56,002 nucleotides of DNA, from NCBI GenBank assembly GCA_900543025.1, contig UQPP01000011.1, forward strand, positions 1 to 56,002, read 5' to 3'. Position 1 is the stretch's first letter. Each line of letters begins with the position of its first letter. Made by a program: the position numbers and the translations under genes. This document shows positions 41,451 to 49,800 of this stretch, piece by piece. Origin of the DNA: an uncultured Collinsella sp. (GTDB lineage: Bacteria; Actinomycetota; Coriobacteriia; Coriobacteriales; Coriobacteriaceae). The notes under the pieces were generated by a model that made no database searches, was not told the origin of the DNA, and was given only the letters and a program-made list of their open reading frames with translations.

Positions 41451-41747
41451 ATGCAGGTCAATTACAGAAACCGACAAATCGAGAAGATCTGTACGAACGC
41501 CTCCGATGCTACTAAGAAGTACGGTAAATGAACTGCGGGTCTTATTCATCAACGCGTCGACGAGATCGGTGCCGCTGATTCCGTTGAGATGCTCGTCCAG
41601 TTTGGGATCGGGCGATGCCATCAGCTTGTTGGTGACCGTAAGGGGCAATTTGCAATGAACTTGGTGCATCCTCTGCGATTGGTATTTGAAGTCATTAGAG
41701 ATGAGATTCAGATAGCGGAAATTCAAGAAATCGTTGACTACCACTAG
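41451..41747 (+). pseudogene. higB: HigB/RelE-type toxin with an in-frame TGA
   Basis: The frame opens with ATG 5 bases after AGGAGG and reads MQVNYRNRQIEKICTNASDA, TKKYGK, then TGA at 41529-41531, then TAGLIHQRVDEIGAADSVEM, GIGRCHQLVGDRKGQFAMNL and IQEIVDYH to TAG. All parts of a HigB toxin (ribosome-dependent mRNA interferase fold) are present in one frame, with only codon 27 changed to stop. Total 98 codons, normal for the family. The antitoxin gene follows after 43 bp and is intact. The simplest reading is a disarmed toxin; read-through or restart at an internal codon could give a partial product. Confidence 0.8.
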
Positions 41748-41790
41748 CATGAGATTTGTAAATAGGAGAATGCTTAAGAGGTGAGAGGGC

Positions 41791-42843
41791 ATGGCAAGGA
41801 GCAAGACTTATATCGCAACACCACCGGGAGCCACTATAAAGGAGCAGCTTGAGTATCGCGGTATGAGCCAGCGCGAGTTTGCTAGGCGCATGGATTACTC
41901 CGAGAAGTTCATAAGCCAGCTTATAAATGGGCAAGTTGAGCTTACTCCAAATACTGCACATAGGCTCGAGATGGTGCTGGGCGTTCCCTCGGCATTTTGG
42001 ATGAATCTTGAGGCACGTTATCGTGAGAAGTTGTTACAGGTCGAGGACGAAAATTCTATCGAAGAGGATAAGCAGATAGCCAGGAAGTTTCCTTATGCGC
42101 AAATGGCCAAACTGGGATGGGTCGAGCCGACGCGCTCCGTAGCTAAGAAAGTGGTCGAGCTTAGAAAATTCTTTGAGGTTGTTAGGCTTACGCTGCTGAA
42201 TGAGGACCGACTTGCTCCGGGAATTGCTTATCGTCGCCAGAAGGAAACCGCTGAATCCGAATATGCGCTTTTGGCTTGGGCTCAGAAGGCCAAGATCGAT
42301 GCGCGAGAGATAACGACCGGTAAGATCAATGTTGGAAAGATTGAAGAGTGTATTCCCAAACTCAGAGAGCTTACGTCTATGGATCCTGCAGATTTTCAGC
42401 CAGCCCTTGTGTCTATGTTGGCTGAATGTGGGATTGCGACGGTCTTTTTGCCCCATCTTGAGCACACGTTTCTCAATGGTGCGACTTTCTATGACGGATC
42501 AAAGATTGTGCTCGCGCTTACGCTGCGCGGGGCCGATGCCGATAAGTTCTGGTTTAGTCTCTTCCATGAATTGGCGCATGTTATTAATGGGCACATTGGA
42601 CGGACCGCTGGGACTACCGAAGAGGAGGAGCGCGCGGCGGATGTTTTCGCGCGTGATACCTTGATTCCTCCAGAGTCATATGCTCAGATCGCTGTTGGAA
42701 ACAAGACGCATAGTTCCGTGATGTCTTTTGCCAATGAGATAGGAATTGCCCCAGGAATTGTTGTGGGCCGTTTGCAAAAGGACGGTTATCTGCCATACAG
42801 CCAGTTGAATGGCCTCAAGGTAAGGTATCAGTTTGCGGAATAG
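41791..42843 (+). CDS. higA: HigA-type XRE antitoxin with ImmA/IrrE-like peptidase domain
   Basis: A 350-residue protein. Residues about 10-70 are an XRE helix-turn-helix of the HigA kind (PPGATIKEQLEYRGMSQREF, SEKFISQLINGQ). From about 200 on is an ImmA/IrrE-type zinc peptidase domain with HELAH at 259-263 and a downstream acidic helix EEEERAADVFARDTLIP that supplies the third ligand. Short HigA proteins lack this second part; the long fused form occurs next to HigB-like toxins. It should bind the operator upstream of higB and neutralise the toxin. With the toxin frame interrupted, it may now act only as a regulator. Confidence 0.9.
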   Translation: MARSKTYIATPPGATIKEQLEYRGMSQREFARRMDYSEKFISQLINGQVELTPNTAHRLEMVLGVPSAFWMNLEARYREKLLQVEDENSIEEDKQIARKFPYAQMAKLGWVEPTRSVAKKVVELRKFFEVVRLTLLNEDRLAPGIAYRRQKETAESEYALLAWAQKAKIDAREITTGKINVGKIEECIPKLRELTSMDPADFQPALVSMLAECGIATVFLPHLEHTFLNGATFYDGSKIVLALTLRGADADKFWFSLFHELAHVINGHIGRTAGTTEEEERAADVFARDTLIPPESYAQIAVGNKTHSSVMSFANEIGIAPGIVVGRLQKDGYLPYSQLNGLKVRYQFAE

Positions 42844-42936
42844 AGGCGCATCTCCGGGGATCTCGGGTGCTTGACGTTACGGTAAGATGTTCTAGTGATG
42901 CAGTCGCCGTGTACTTTACGTGAGGCGATGACCAAG

Positions 42937-42972
42937 AAGGGTCGTTGTTCGGTTTCCGACAACGGCCCTTTG
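42937..42972 (+). terminator. Terminator-like hairpin after higA
   Basis: AAGGGTCGTTGTTCGG (42937-42952) pairs with CCGACAACGGCCCTT (42956-42970) with few mismatches and a 3-nt loop, followed by TTGACG. A second hairpin (GACAAC/GTTGTC) follows near 42982-42998. Confidence 0.6.
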
Positions 42973-43047
42973 ACGTTTCCGCGACAACTGGATGTTGTCA
43001 CGGATGCCGTCTTTGTTGCTAGAACCCTCGATGCGGAGTCGTAATTT

Positions 43048-43307
43048 CGGAAGTGCTGGGAAAAATCGGAACTCACCGAGCACAACCCGATTTTCAGCAA
43101 CAAAACCGCAGGTCGCTGATGCCCAAAACCGGGGTCTGGTCGACAGACCTCAGTTTTTCACCGCACTTCCGGAATCGCCCGACGGAAGTATGCGGCAAAT
43201 TTCGGGACTCTCGAGCACATCGCCCTCTTCATGTAAAGAAACAGCAGGTAGAAGCGTTGCCGCTATCTGGTGTGGTTGGCATGTCAAGAATTTACCGCAT
43301 ACTTCCG
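43048..43307. repeat. Two tandem hairpin-family elements, copy B
   Basis: Unit B1 (43048-43171): arms CGGAAGTGC/GCACTTCCG, centre GCAGGTCGCTGATGCC (43108-43123). Unit B2 (43183-43307): 19-bp arms CGGAAGTATGCGGCAAATT and complement with one mismatch, centre GCAGGTAGAAGCGTTGCC (43244-43261). In both, the core sits at the geometric middle of the element. Copy A on the other side of higBA has the same two-unit order. Confidence 0.8.
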
Positions 43308-43455
43308 GATTGGGCGCTCATTTAGCACTCTCGTCGCCCCCACATCCTCTGAAAATGTTCTTAAAACAGCCTTAAAGTCGCCCTGGCTCGCGTTGACAGC
43401 GTACAATACGCATGTTTGACTATGACAAATGTGGAATTAAGGGGAGGAGTGCGCC

Positions 43456-45594
43456 ATGGAAGTGCTGGTTGTTGGCAACACCGCATATGTTGACGATGAC
43501 TTTTGTGCCAAGGCGTTCCCCGGGGACCACGTTAAGGTCGTCGCTGCCGCGGAATCGCGCCGCGATGAGTCGTCGCCTCATGCCTCGTGGAATGAGCTCC
43601 TCCAGCACTTGGAGCAGGCCTACGAGTTCGACCGCGTGGTCTACCTGTCTAATTTCCTTACCCCGCATACCGATACCGTGGGCGATATCGAGCTGCTGCG
43701 CTCGGTCTTTCGTGCGTGCATGGGTCGCCGGGTCCAGCTGCTGTATGTAGCGGGGCCCGCGGGTGCCGAGGGTGCCTCCGACGCCGCGGGGCGAACGGGC
43801 AAGGGGATTATTGCCCGCGCGGCCAATGACCTGTGCCGCCATTACGCTGCGCACGAAGGCGTTCAGGCAAAGATTCTGCGCGCGCCTTTCCTGTATGCTG
43901 CCTCTTCCGCGCTGGATGATCCGTTTTTGGTGCCGCTGTTCGACGCGTGCTTAACCGGATCGGTCGCTTTGCAGGGCGCGGAGGACGCGCCGTTTCCCCT
44001 GCTGTGCGCCGAGGAGCTCGCGGTGCTGGTGCGCCGCATCTTTGACAGCTGGGACGCCTCCTTTGAGACGCTCGACGTTGCCGATACCTTCCATCACACC
44101 TCAGGTGAGGTGGGCGAGGCCCTCAAGGCGCTGTTCCCAGGGCTCTCAGTTGCCTATGGCGATTCTGCCGGCTATGCTCTGCCCGTCAGCGACATCATTC
44201 GCGTTCGCTACGGCTGGTTTCAGCGCTACGATCTGCTGCGCGACCTCTCGACCATTCAGGCTCGCTGGGATGCTGGCCGCGCAGGGAAGGTCAACCCCTT
44301 GCGCGCCGCCATCGACCGCATTCAGATGCACACGCTGCCTATTAAATGCCTGGAGACGGGCGTTGCCTGGATCCTGTTTGAGGTTCTGGATCATCTATTC
44401 TCCCAATCGGCGCAGCTCAACGTGCTCGATTATCGCCTGCTCTACGTCGTGCTCATCGGCACGCTGTATGGTCTGGACTTTGGTCTGGTTGCGGCGCTGC
44501 TGGCATCGGTGGGTTTGGCTGTGAGCTATTTTACCCAGTATGGCTATACCTTCCAGGGCCTGTTCTACGAGCCGTCCAACTGGCTGCCGTTTATCGCGTA
44601 CTTTGTGGTTGGCGCCGTGTGCGGCTATGTGCGGCTGCGCAACAGCGAGGCCATTAAGGTGGAGCGCGACCAAAACGAGCTCGTGCGTAATCGCAATACG
44701 TTCCTCACGCAGCTCTACCACGATGCCATCGAGGACAAGCGCACATACAAGCGCCAGATTGTGGGGCGCCACGATAGCTTTGGCAAGATTTTTGCCGTGA
44801 CGCAAGAGCTCGACGTGCTCAATCCGCGAGACATCTACCGCAAGTGCTGCGAGCTCATGGGTGAGATTCTCCAAAACGATTCGGTGGCGATCTACCACGT
44901 TTCGGGCGGGGCGTTTGCACGTCTGGTGGCGGCGAGCCCCGTGATTGCCGAAGACGCCACGCGCTCGCTCTCGCTTGATCAGCTTGCGCCCCTTTTGGGC
45001 GGCGGGGGCCGTTCGAACCTGTGGGTGAATCGCGAGTTGATGCCGGGGCTGCCCATGTTTGGATACACGATCGAGCGCGACGGGGCACCCGCCGTGCTGA
45101 TCTTTGTGCGCTGCGCGGCCGAGAACCAAATGACCCTCTATTATCAAAACCTGTTCCGCATCTTGTGCGGCTTGGTCGAAAGTGCGCTGGGCCGTGCCTT
45201 CGATTACGAGGCGGTGGCGCAGGATAAACGCTGCGTCGATGGCACGTGCGTGCTCAAGCAGGCGGCCTTTGGCCAGGAGCTCGCGGCCGAGCAGGCGCTG
45301 GCAGACGGTAAGATGGGGAGCTTTTTGCTCCTGCGCGTGGTGCCGGGCATGGAACCTGTCTGCGAGCTGGTGGGCGCGATTGGGTCGGCAATCCGCGAGA
45401 GCGATGCGGCGGGCCTGGTCGATGGTGACGTGCTTTACCTGCTTATGCGCCAGGCAAAGGCGTGCGACTTGCCCATTATCCGTGAGCGCCTAAACGCGAA
45501 GCAGATTGCGGTGGAGCCCGTCGACGGCGAGGACATAGTGGCGCTGCTGCAGCACATTGCCGACACCGGTAACGGCGAGGGGGATGCCGATTGA
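43456..45594 (+). CDS. pelD: PelD-like c-di-GMP receptor with N-terminal Rossmann-like domain
   Basis: A 712-residue membrane protein that probably controls Pel-type polysaccharide synthesis. Residues 1 to about 270 look like an NAD-epimerase/Rossmann domain (VLVVGNTAYVDDDF) without a clean glycine-rich loop. Then come several membrane helices (about 300-395: WILFEVLDHLF, YVVLIGTLYGLDFGLVAALL, WLPFIAYFVVGAVCGYV), a helical linker, a GAF domain (about 450-575) and a C-terminal degenerate GGDEF domain. In the last, the catalytic motif is DGDVL at 656-660 instead of GGDEF, while RESD (647-650) stands exactly 5 residues before it, the position of the RxxD inhibitory site that binds c-di-GMP. GGAGGAG precedes the ATG. 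The gene heads the operon. Confidence 0.85.
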   Translation: MEVLVVGNTAYVDDDFCAKAFPGDHVKVVAAAESRRDESSPHASWNELLQHLEQAYEFDRVVYLSNFLTPHTDTVGDIELLRSVFRACMGRRVQLLYVAGPAGAEGASDAAGRTGKGIIARAANDLCRHYAAHEGVQAKILRAPFLYAASSALDDPFLVPLFDACLTGSVALQGAEDAPFPLLCAEELAVLVRRIFDSWDASFETLDVADTFHHTSGEVGEALKALFPGLSVAYGDSAGYALPVSDIIRVRYGWFQRYDLLRDLSTIQARWDAGRAGKVNPLRAAIDRIQMHTLPIKCLETGVAWILFEVLDHLFSQSAQLNVLDYRLLYVVLIGTLYGLDFGLVAALLASVGLAVSYFTQYGYTFQGLFYEPSNWLPFIAYFVVGAVCGYVRLRNSEAIKVERDQNELVRNRNTFLTQLYHDAIEDKRTYKRQIVGRHDSFGKIFAVTQELDVLNPRDIYRKCCELMGEILQNDSVAIYHVSGGAFARLVAASPVIAEDATRSLSLDQLAPLLGGGGRSNLWVNRELMPGLPMFGYTIERDGAPAVLIFVRCAAENQMTLYYQNLFRILCGLVESALGRAFDYEAVAQDKRCVDGTCVLKQAAFGQELAAEQALADGKMGSFLLLRVVPGMEPVCELVGAIGSAIRESDAAGLVDGDVLYLLMRQAKACDLPIIRERLNAKQIAVEPVDGEDIVALLQHIADTGNGEGDAD

Positions 45595-46496
45595 TCTCGC
45601 TTGTCGTTGCTGCCGTCTTGCTGCTGATTCATGCGCTGGTTTGCCTGGTGCTGTGGACGCTTATGAAGTTGGGCCTGCTGCCGGTGCGCGGGCATATGCT
45701 GGCCGTGATGGTGCTCGTGCCGTTGTGGGGGCCGCTGCTGGTGGTGCTGCTTATCGCGCGCAGCGCCGTGTTTGGTGCGGACCCCAAGGACGCCACGTTG
45801 GAATCGCTGCGCATTAACGACGAGCTGCATCGCAGCATCTTGGTGCACGACCGTGAAGCCGATGCAGGCGTGATCCCGCTCGAGGAGGCGCTCATCGTTA
45901 ACGACCCGGCAGACCGGCGCCGCTTAATGCTCTCCATGCTCACTGAGGAGCCCGGTGCGTATCTGGCGCAGCTGCAGGCGGCTAAGCTTAACGATGACGT
46001 TGAGGTGGCGCACTATGCCGCGACGGCGGTGGCGCAGATCTCCAAGGAGTCCGACCTTAAACTACAGCAGCTGGAGCACGCCTTTAAGACCGACCCGAGC
46101 GCGCATAATCTCAATGAATACTGCGATTTTCTTGGTGAATACTTGGACTCGGGCTTGGCCGAGGGACGCGTGGCTCAGATTCAGCGCCAACAGTACGCGC
46201 GCCTGCTTGCGCGCCGCTGCGAGCGCGAGAACTCCGTTGAGCCGCGTATTCGGTATGCCGCGGCGCTAGCTGATGTCGACCAGATCGATGAGGCGCAGGC
46301 CGTGACCGACCAGCTGGTGCTCGACGCGCCCGAGGAGCAGGAGGTTTGGATGCTTTGCCTGCGCCTGGCGGTGATGCGCCGCGATGGTGACGAGGTTCAG
46401 CGTGTGATCGATGCGATTGATAAACAGCATGTGTACTTGAGCGCCGCCAACCGCGAGGAGCTGGCTTTTTGGCGCAACGGAGAGGAGGCCCGATGA
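45591..46496 (+). CDS. pelE: PelE-like membrane/TPR protein
   Basis: A 301-residue protein with two N-terminal membrane helices (ISLVVAAVLLLIHALVCLVL and MLAVMVLVPLWGPLLVVLLI) followed by a soluble helical domain of TPR-like repeats (SKESDLKLQQLEHAFKTDPS, YAAALADVDQIDEAQAV). This is the layout of PelE, which bridges PelD and the synthase. The start is a TTG that overlaps the pelD stop (TTGA), with GAGGGGGA a few bases upstream. The end overlaps the next gene by 4 bases. Confidence 0.8.
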   Translation: MISLVVAAVLLLIHALVCLVLWTLMKLGLLPVRGHMLAVMVLVPLWGPLLVVLLIARSAVFGADPKDATLESLRINDELHRSILVHDREADAGVIPLEEALIVNDPADRRRLMLSMLTEEPGAYLAQLQAAKLNDDVEVAHYAATAVAQISKESDLKLQQLEHAFKTDPSAHNLNEYCDFLGEYLDSGLAEGRVAQIQRQQYARLLARRCERENSVEPRIRYAAALADVDQIDEAQAVTDQLVLDAPEEQEVWMLCLRLAVMRRDGDEVQRVIDAIDKQHVYLSAANREELAFWRNGEEAR

Positions 46497-48373
46497 GCGT
46501 GGTGCAGCATATCCGCGACCGTGCGGGCCATTTTCGTTGGATGGGACTGCTCGTGGTGTGGGCGGTCTTTATTGCCATGGCCGCCGTGCTGCTGGTGGAG
46601 CGCGCCGGCGTGCAGTACAGTGCGGGCCAACATAAGCTGGGGATGCTTGCCGCCAACGATGCGGTGGCGGCCTCCTCGGCGATATTTGGCCAAAAGCCCA
46701 GATGCCTGGTCATTACCGATTCCGATCAAGCCGGCGTCGAGGACGTAAAGGAGCAGTTTGACCAGATCCTGCTCGACATGAAGATCGCGCACCGCGACGT
46801 GGACCTTGTCCTGGATGGCGTGGATGCCATTCCCTCGCTGGCCTCCTACGATCGCGTTATTTTGCTCATGCCGTCGCTCGATAGGCTCGGTACGCACCTG
46901 ACCGACATTATGAGTTGGGTGAGTGCCGGCGGTTCGCTTATGCTCGCCATGCCGCCGGACAACTCGAGCTATCTGCAAGTGATTGCCCCCAAGCTTGGCA
47001 TTGAATCGGCCGGATATGACTATGTAAAAGCCGAAAGCATTGTGCCGAGCGAGGACTTTATGCTGGGCGGGGGAGAGCGCTACGAGCTCTCGGACCCCTT
47101 TGATTCGTCGCTTTCGGTTTCGCTGCGCGAGACGGCGCGTGAGTGGGCTAAGACCGGCGATGCGGGCGCCCCGCTCATTTGGTCGAATGATTGCGGTAGC
47201 GGACGCACCGTGGTGTGCAATATCGGTGTCTACGACAAGGTCATGCGCGGGTTTTATGCCGCGGCGATCAGCCTACTCGGCGATGCCACGGCCTATCCGG
47301 TCATCAACAGCGCCGTGTTCTATTTGGACGACTTTCCCAGCCCCGTGCCCTCGGGCGACGGCACCTACATCAAGCGCGACTACGGGCTTTCCATCGCCGA
47401 CTTTTATGCCAAGGTCTGGTGGCCCGATCTGCAAAAGCTCGCGCAAAAATACGACATTCGCTATACCGGCGTGATGATTGAAAACTACGAGGACGCGGTC
47501 AACCAGACCGAGCCCGCGCGCCAGGCCGATACTACGCAGTTCCGCTACTTTGGCGGCATGCTGCTGCAGATGGGCGGAGAGCTGGGCTTTCACGGTTACA
47601 ACCATCAGCCGCTGGCGCTCTGGGACACCGACTATGGCACGCTGTACGACTACAAGACGTGGAAGAACAAGGAGACGCTCGTCGCGTCTCTCAACGAGCT
47701 CATCGCCTTCCAGGACGAGGTACTGCCCAACGCGCACGGCTCCGTCTACGTGCCGCCGTCGAATATCCTTTCGGCCCGCGCGCGCAAGATTATCGGCACC
47801 GATGTTCCGCGCATTAAGACCATTGCCAGTACGTATTTTGAGGATGGCACGGATCTTCCGTACGTGCAGGAGTTTGGCGTGGCGAGCGATGGCATTGTGG
47901 AGCAGCCGCGTATTGTCTCGGGCGGCATGGTCGGCGATTCCTATATGCGCCTGGCTGCCGTGTCCGAGCTCAATATGCACTACGTGAGCACGCACTTTAT
48001 GCACCCGGACGACCTGCTCGATCCCGATCGCGGCGCTACAGAGGGCTGGGAGGTCTACAAGGGCGGCCTGACCGACTACCTGGACTGGCTTAGCAAGTCT
48101 GCGCCTGACCTGCGTCGCCAGACCGGCTCGGAATGTTCGGGTGCCATCCAGCGCTTTTCGTCCGTAACGGTGAGCGTGGATACAGATGCGGATGCCTGGA
48201 CGCTCAGTCTGGGCAATTTCCACGACGAAGCGTGGCTCATGTTCCGCGCCAACAACGGCGAGCCGGGTGCAGTCGCGGGTGGCGAGATTACGCATCTGAC
48301 GGGCGACCTGTACCTGGTCAAAGCCACGGACAAGACGGTGACCATTGCGCGCAAGGAGGGTGGCGACAAATGA
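46493..48373 (+). CDS. PelA-like membrane-anchored polysaccharide deacetylase (DUF2194-type)
   Basis: A 626-residue protein with a single N-terminal membrane anchor (residues about 18-38, MGLLVVWAVFIAMAAVLL) and an extracellular part. A first domain with a Rossmann-like or glutamine-amidotransferase-like pattern (LVITDSDQAGVEDV, RVILLMPSLDRLG) precedes a deacetylase barrel with YLDDFPSP (D279, D280) and HGYNH (367-371) as likely metal ligands. The last region is beta-rich. In Gram-positive Pel loci the PelA deacetylase is membrane-anchored and lacks the hydrolase half, which fits. It would deacetylate the GalNAc-rich polymer at the surface. It overlaps both neighbours by 4 bases. Confidence 0.78.
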   Translation: MSVVQHIRDRAGHFRWMGLLVVWAVFIAMAAVLLVERAGVQYSAGQHKLGMLAANDAVAASSAIFGQKPRCLVITDSDQAGVEDVKEQFDQILLDMKIAHRDVDLVLDGVDAIPSLASYDRVILLMPSLDRLGTHLTDIMSWVSAGGSLMLAMPPDNSSYLQVIAPKLGIESAGYDYVKAESIVPSEDFMLGGGERYELSDPFDSSLSVSLRETAREWAKTGDAGAPLIWSNDCGSGRTVVCNIGVYDKVMRGFYAAAISLLGDATAYPVINSAVFYLDDFPSPVPSGDGTYIKRDYGLSIADFYAKVWWPDLQKLAQKYDIRYTGVMIENYEDAVNQTEPARQADTTQFRYFGGMLLQMGGELGFHGYNHQPLALWDTDYGTLYDYKTWKNKETLVASLNELIAFQDEVLPNAHGSVYVPPSNILSARARKIIGTDVPRIKTIASTYFEDGTDLPYVQEFGVASDGIVEQPRIVSGGMVGDSYMRLAAVSELNMHYVSTHFMHPDDLLDPDRGATEGWEVYKGGLTDYLDWLSKSAPDLRRQTGSECSGAIQRFSSVTVSVDTDADAWTLSLGNFHDEAWLMFRANNGEPGAVAGGEITHLTGDLYLVKATDKTVTIARKEGGDK

Positions 48374-49797
48374 GAATCTGCTTGGTGCTCGAGGGTTGCT
48401 ACCCCTATGTGCACGGCGGCGTGTCCACCTGGATGCACGGCTATATCCAGGCCATGCCCGAGCACGAGTTTGTGCTGTGGGTGATTGGCGCGCATGCTGC
48501 CGACCGCGGCAAGTTTGTCTACGAGCTGCCCGGTAATGTGGTCGAGGTGCACGAGGTGTTCCTGGACGACGCCCTGCGCCTTTCTGGCGAGCAGGAAGAG
48601 GCAGACTATAACGACCGCGAGCGCGAGGCGTTGCGCCGCCTGGTGTCGCTCTCCAATCCGGATTGGGACGTGCTGTTCGATATCTTCCAGCGCCGTCGCG
48701 TGCATCCGCTCTCGTTTTTGCAGAGCCGCACCTTTATGGATATCTTTCGCGACGTGTGCCTGGCCGAGTACCCCTACACGCCCTTTGCCGACGCATTCCA
48801 TACCATGCGCTCCATGCTGCTGCCTGTGCTCTACCTGCTGGGCAGCGAGGTGCCGGTGGCCGATGTGTACCACGCCATCTCGACTGGCTACGGCGGCCTG
48901 CTCGCCTGCCTGGGTTCGAGCGTTCACCATGCGCCGGTGCTGCTCACCGAGCATGGCATCTATACCCGCGAACGCGAGGAAGAGATCATTCGCGCCGACT
49001 GGGTTGTGCCGTCGTTTAAGGATCGCTGGATCCGCTTTTTCTACCTGCTTTCGGAGGAGATCTACCGCCGCGCCTTTCGCGTGACGAGCCTGTTTCACAA
49101 CGCCCGCAAGACGCAGATCGATATGGGCTGTGATGCGGACAAATGCCTGGTCATCCCCAACGGCATCCAGTTCGATCGCTTTAAGGACATACCCTTAAAG
49201 CCCGATGACGGCTGGGTGGACATTGGCGCGGTGGTGCGCCTGGCGCCCATCAAGGACGTCAAGACCATGATCTATGCCTTCTTTGAGCTGCACGAGCGTC
49301 TGCCCAAGGTGCGCCTGCACATCATGGGCGGCGTGGACGACGAGGAGTACGGCGCCGAGTGCCATGCACTCGTCGACACCCTGGGCGTGCACGACCTGAT
49401 CTTTACCGGCCGCGTCAACGTGGTCGAGTACATGGAAAAGCTTGACTTTACCATTTTGACGAGCATCTCCGAAGGCCAGCCGCTCAGCGTGCTGGAGTCG
49501 CTTGCAGCGCGTCGTCCTTGCGTTACGACCGAGGTGGGCTGCTGTCGTGAGCTGCTCGAAGGCGCCCCGGGCGACGACTTTGGCGTGGCAGGTTTTGTGA
49601 CGCCGCCTATGTATCGCAAGGGCCTGGCTGATGCCATGGAGCGCATGTGCACAAGCCGCGCCCGTCGCATTGAGATGGGGGAGCGCGGCCAGCGTCGCGT
49701 TGCCACGTACTTTTTGCACGAGCAGATGCTCGCCAACTATCGCGCGCTGTACGACGAGGCGGCGCGTGCGTTTGACCTGCCCAGAGAGGGGGAGTAG
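48370..49797 (+). CDS. pelF: PelF, glycosyltransferase GT4 of the Pel synthase
   Basis: A 475-residue cytoplasmic GT-B enzyme that polymerises Pel polysaccharide from UDP-sugar. The N-terminus MRICLVLEGCYPYVHGGVST and the later HAPVLLTEHGIYTRERE, VIPNGIQFDRFK, GAVVRLAPIKDVKTMI and SISEGQPLSVLESLAARRP with the E-x7-E motif are typical PelF landmarks. The start overlaps the previous stop (ATGA); a longer frame upstream lies inside the deacetylase gene and is rejected. The neighbour PelG is its membrane partner. Confidence 0.93.
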   Translation: MRICLVLEGCYPYVHGGVSTWMHGYIQAMPEHEFVLWVIGAHAADRGKFVYELPGNVVEVHEVFLDDALRLSGEQEEADYNDREREALRRLVSLSNPDWDVLFDIFQRRRVHPLSFLQSRTFMDIFRDVCLAEYPYTPFADAFHTMRSMLLPVLYLLGSEVPVADVYHAISTGYGGLLACLGSSVHHAPVLLTEHGIYTREREEEIIRADWVVPSFKDRWIRFFYLLSEEIYRRAFRVTSLFHNARKTQIDMGCDADKCLVIPNGIQFDRFKDIPLKPDDGWVDIGAVVRLAPIKDVKTMIYAFFELHERLPKVRLHIMGGVDDEEYGAECHALVDTLGVHDLIFTGRVNVVEYMEKLDFTILTSISEGQPLSVLESLAARRPCVTTEVGCCRELLEGAPGDDFGVAGFVTPPMYRKGLADAMERMCTSRARRIEMGERGQRRVATYFLHEQMLANYRALYDEAARAFDLPREGE

Positions 49798-49800
49798 CCG

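Noticed and set aside
41529..41531. TGA in higB as a selenocysteine or recoded codon
   Set aside because: No SECIS-like hairpin was seen directly after it and HigB toxins are not selenoproteins; a nonsense mutation is simpler.
33497..43300. CRISPR array, retron or prophage in the accessory region
   Set aside because: No regular spaced repeats, no reverse transcriptase, integrase or phage structural gene was found; the repeats present are few, diverged and not spaced as a CRISPR.
43391..43408. TTGACA and TACAAT close together before pelD as a promoter
   Set aside because: They are only 3 bp apart, so cannot form one -35/-10 pair; the pelD promoter stays undefined.
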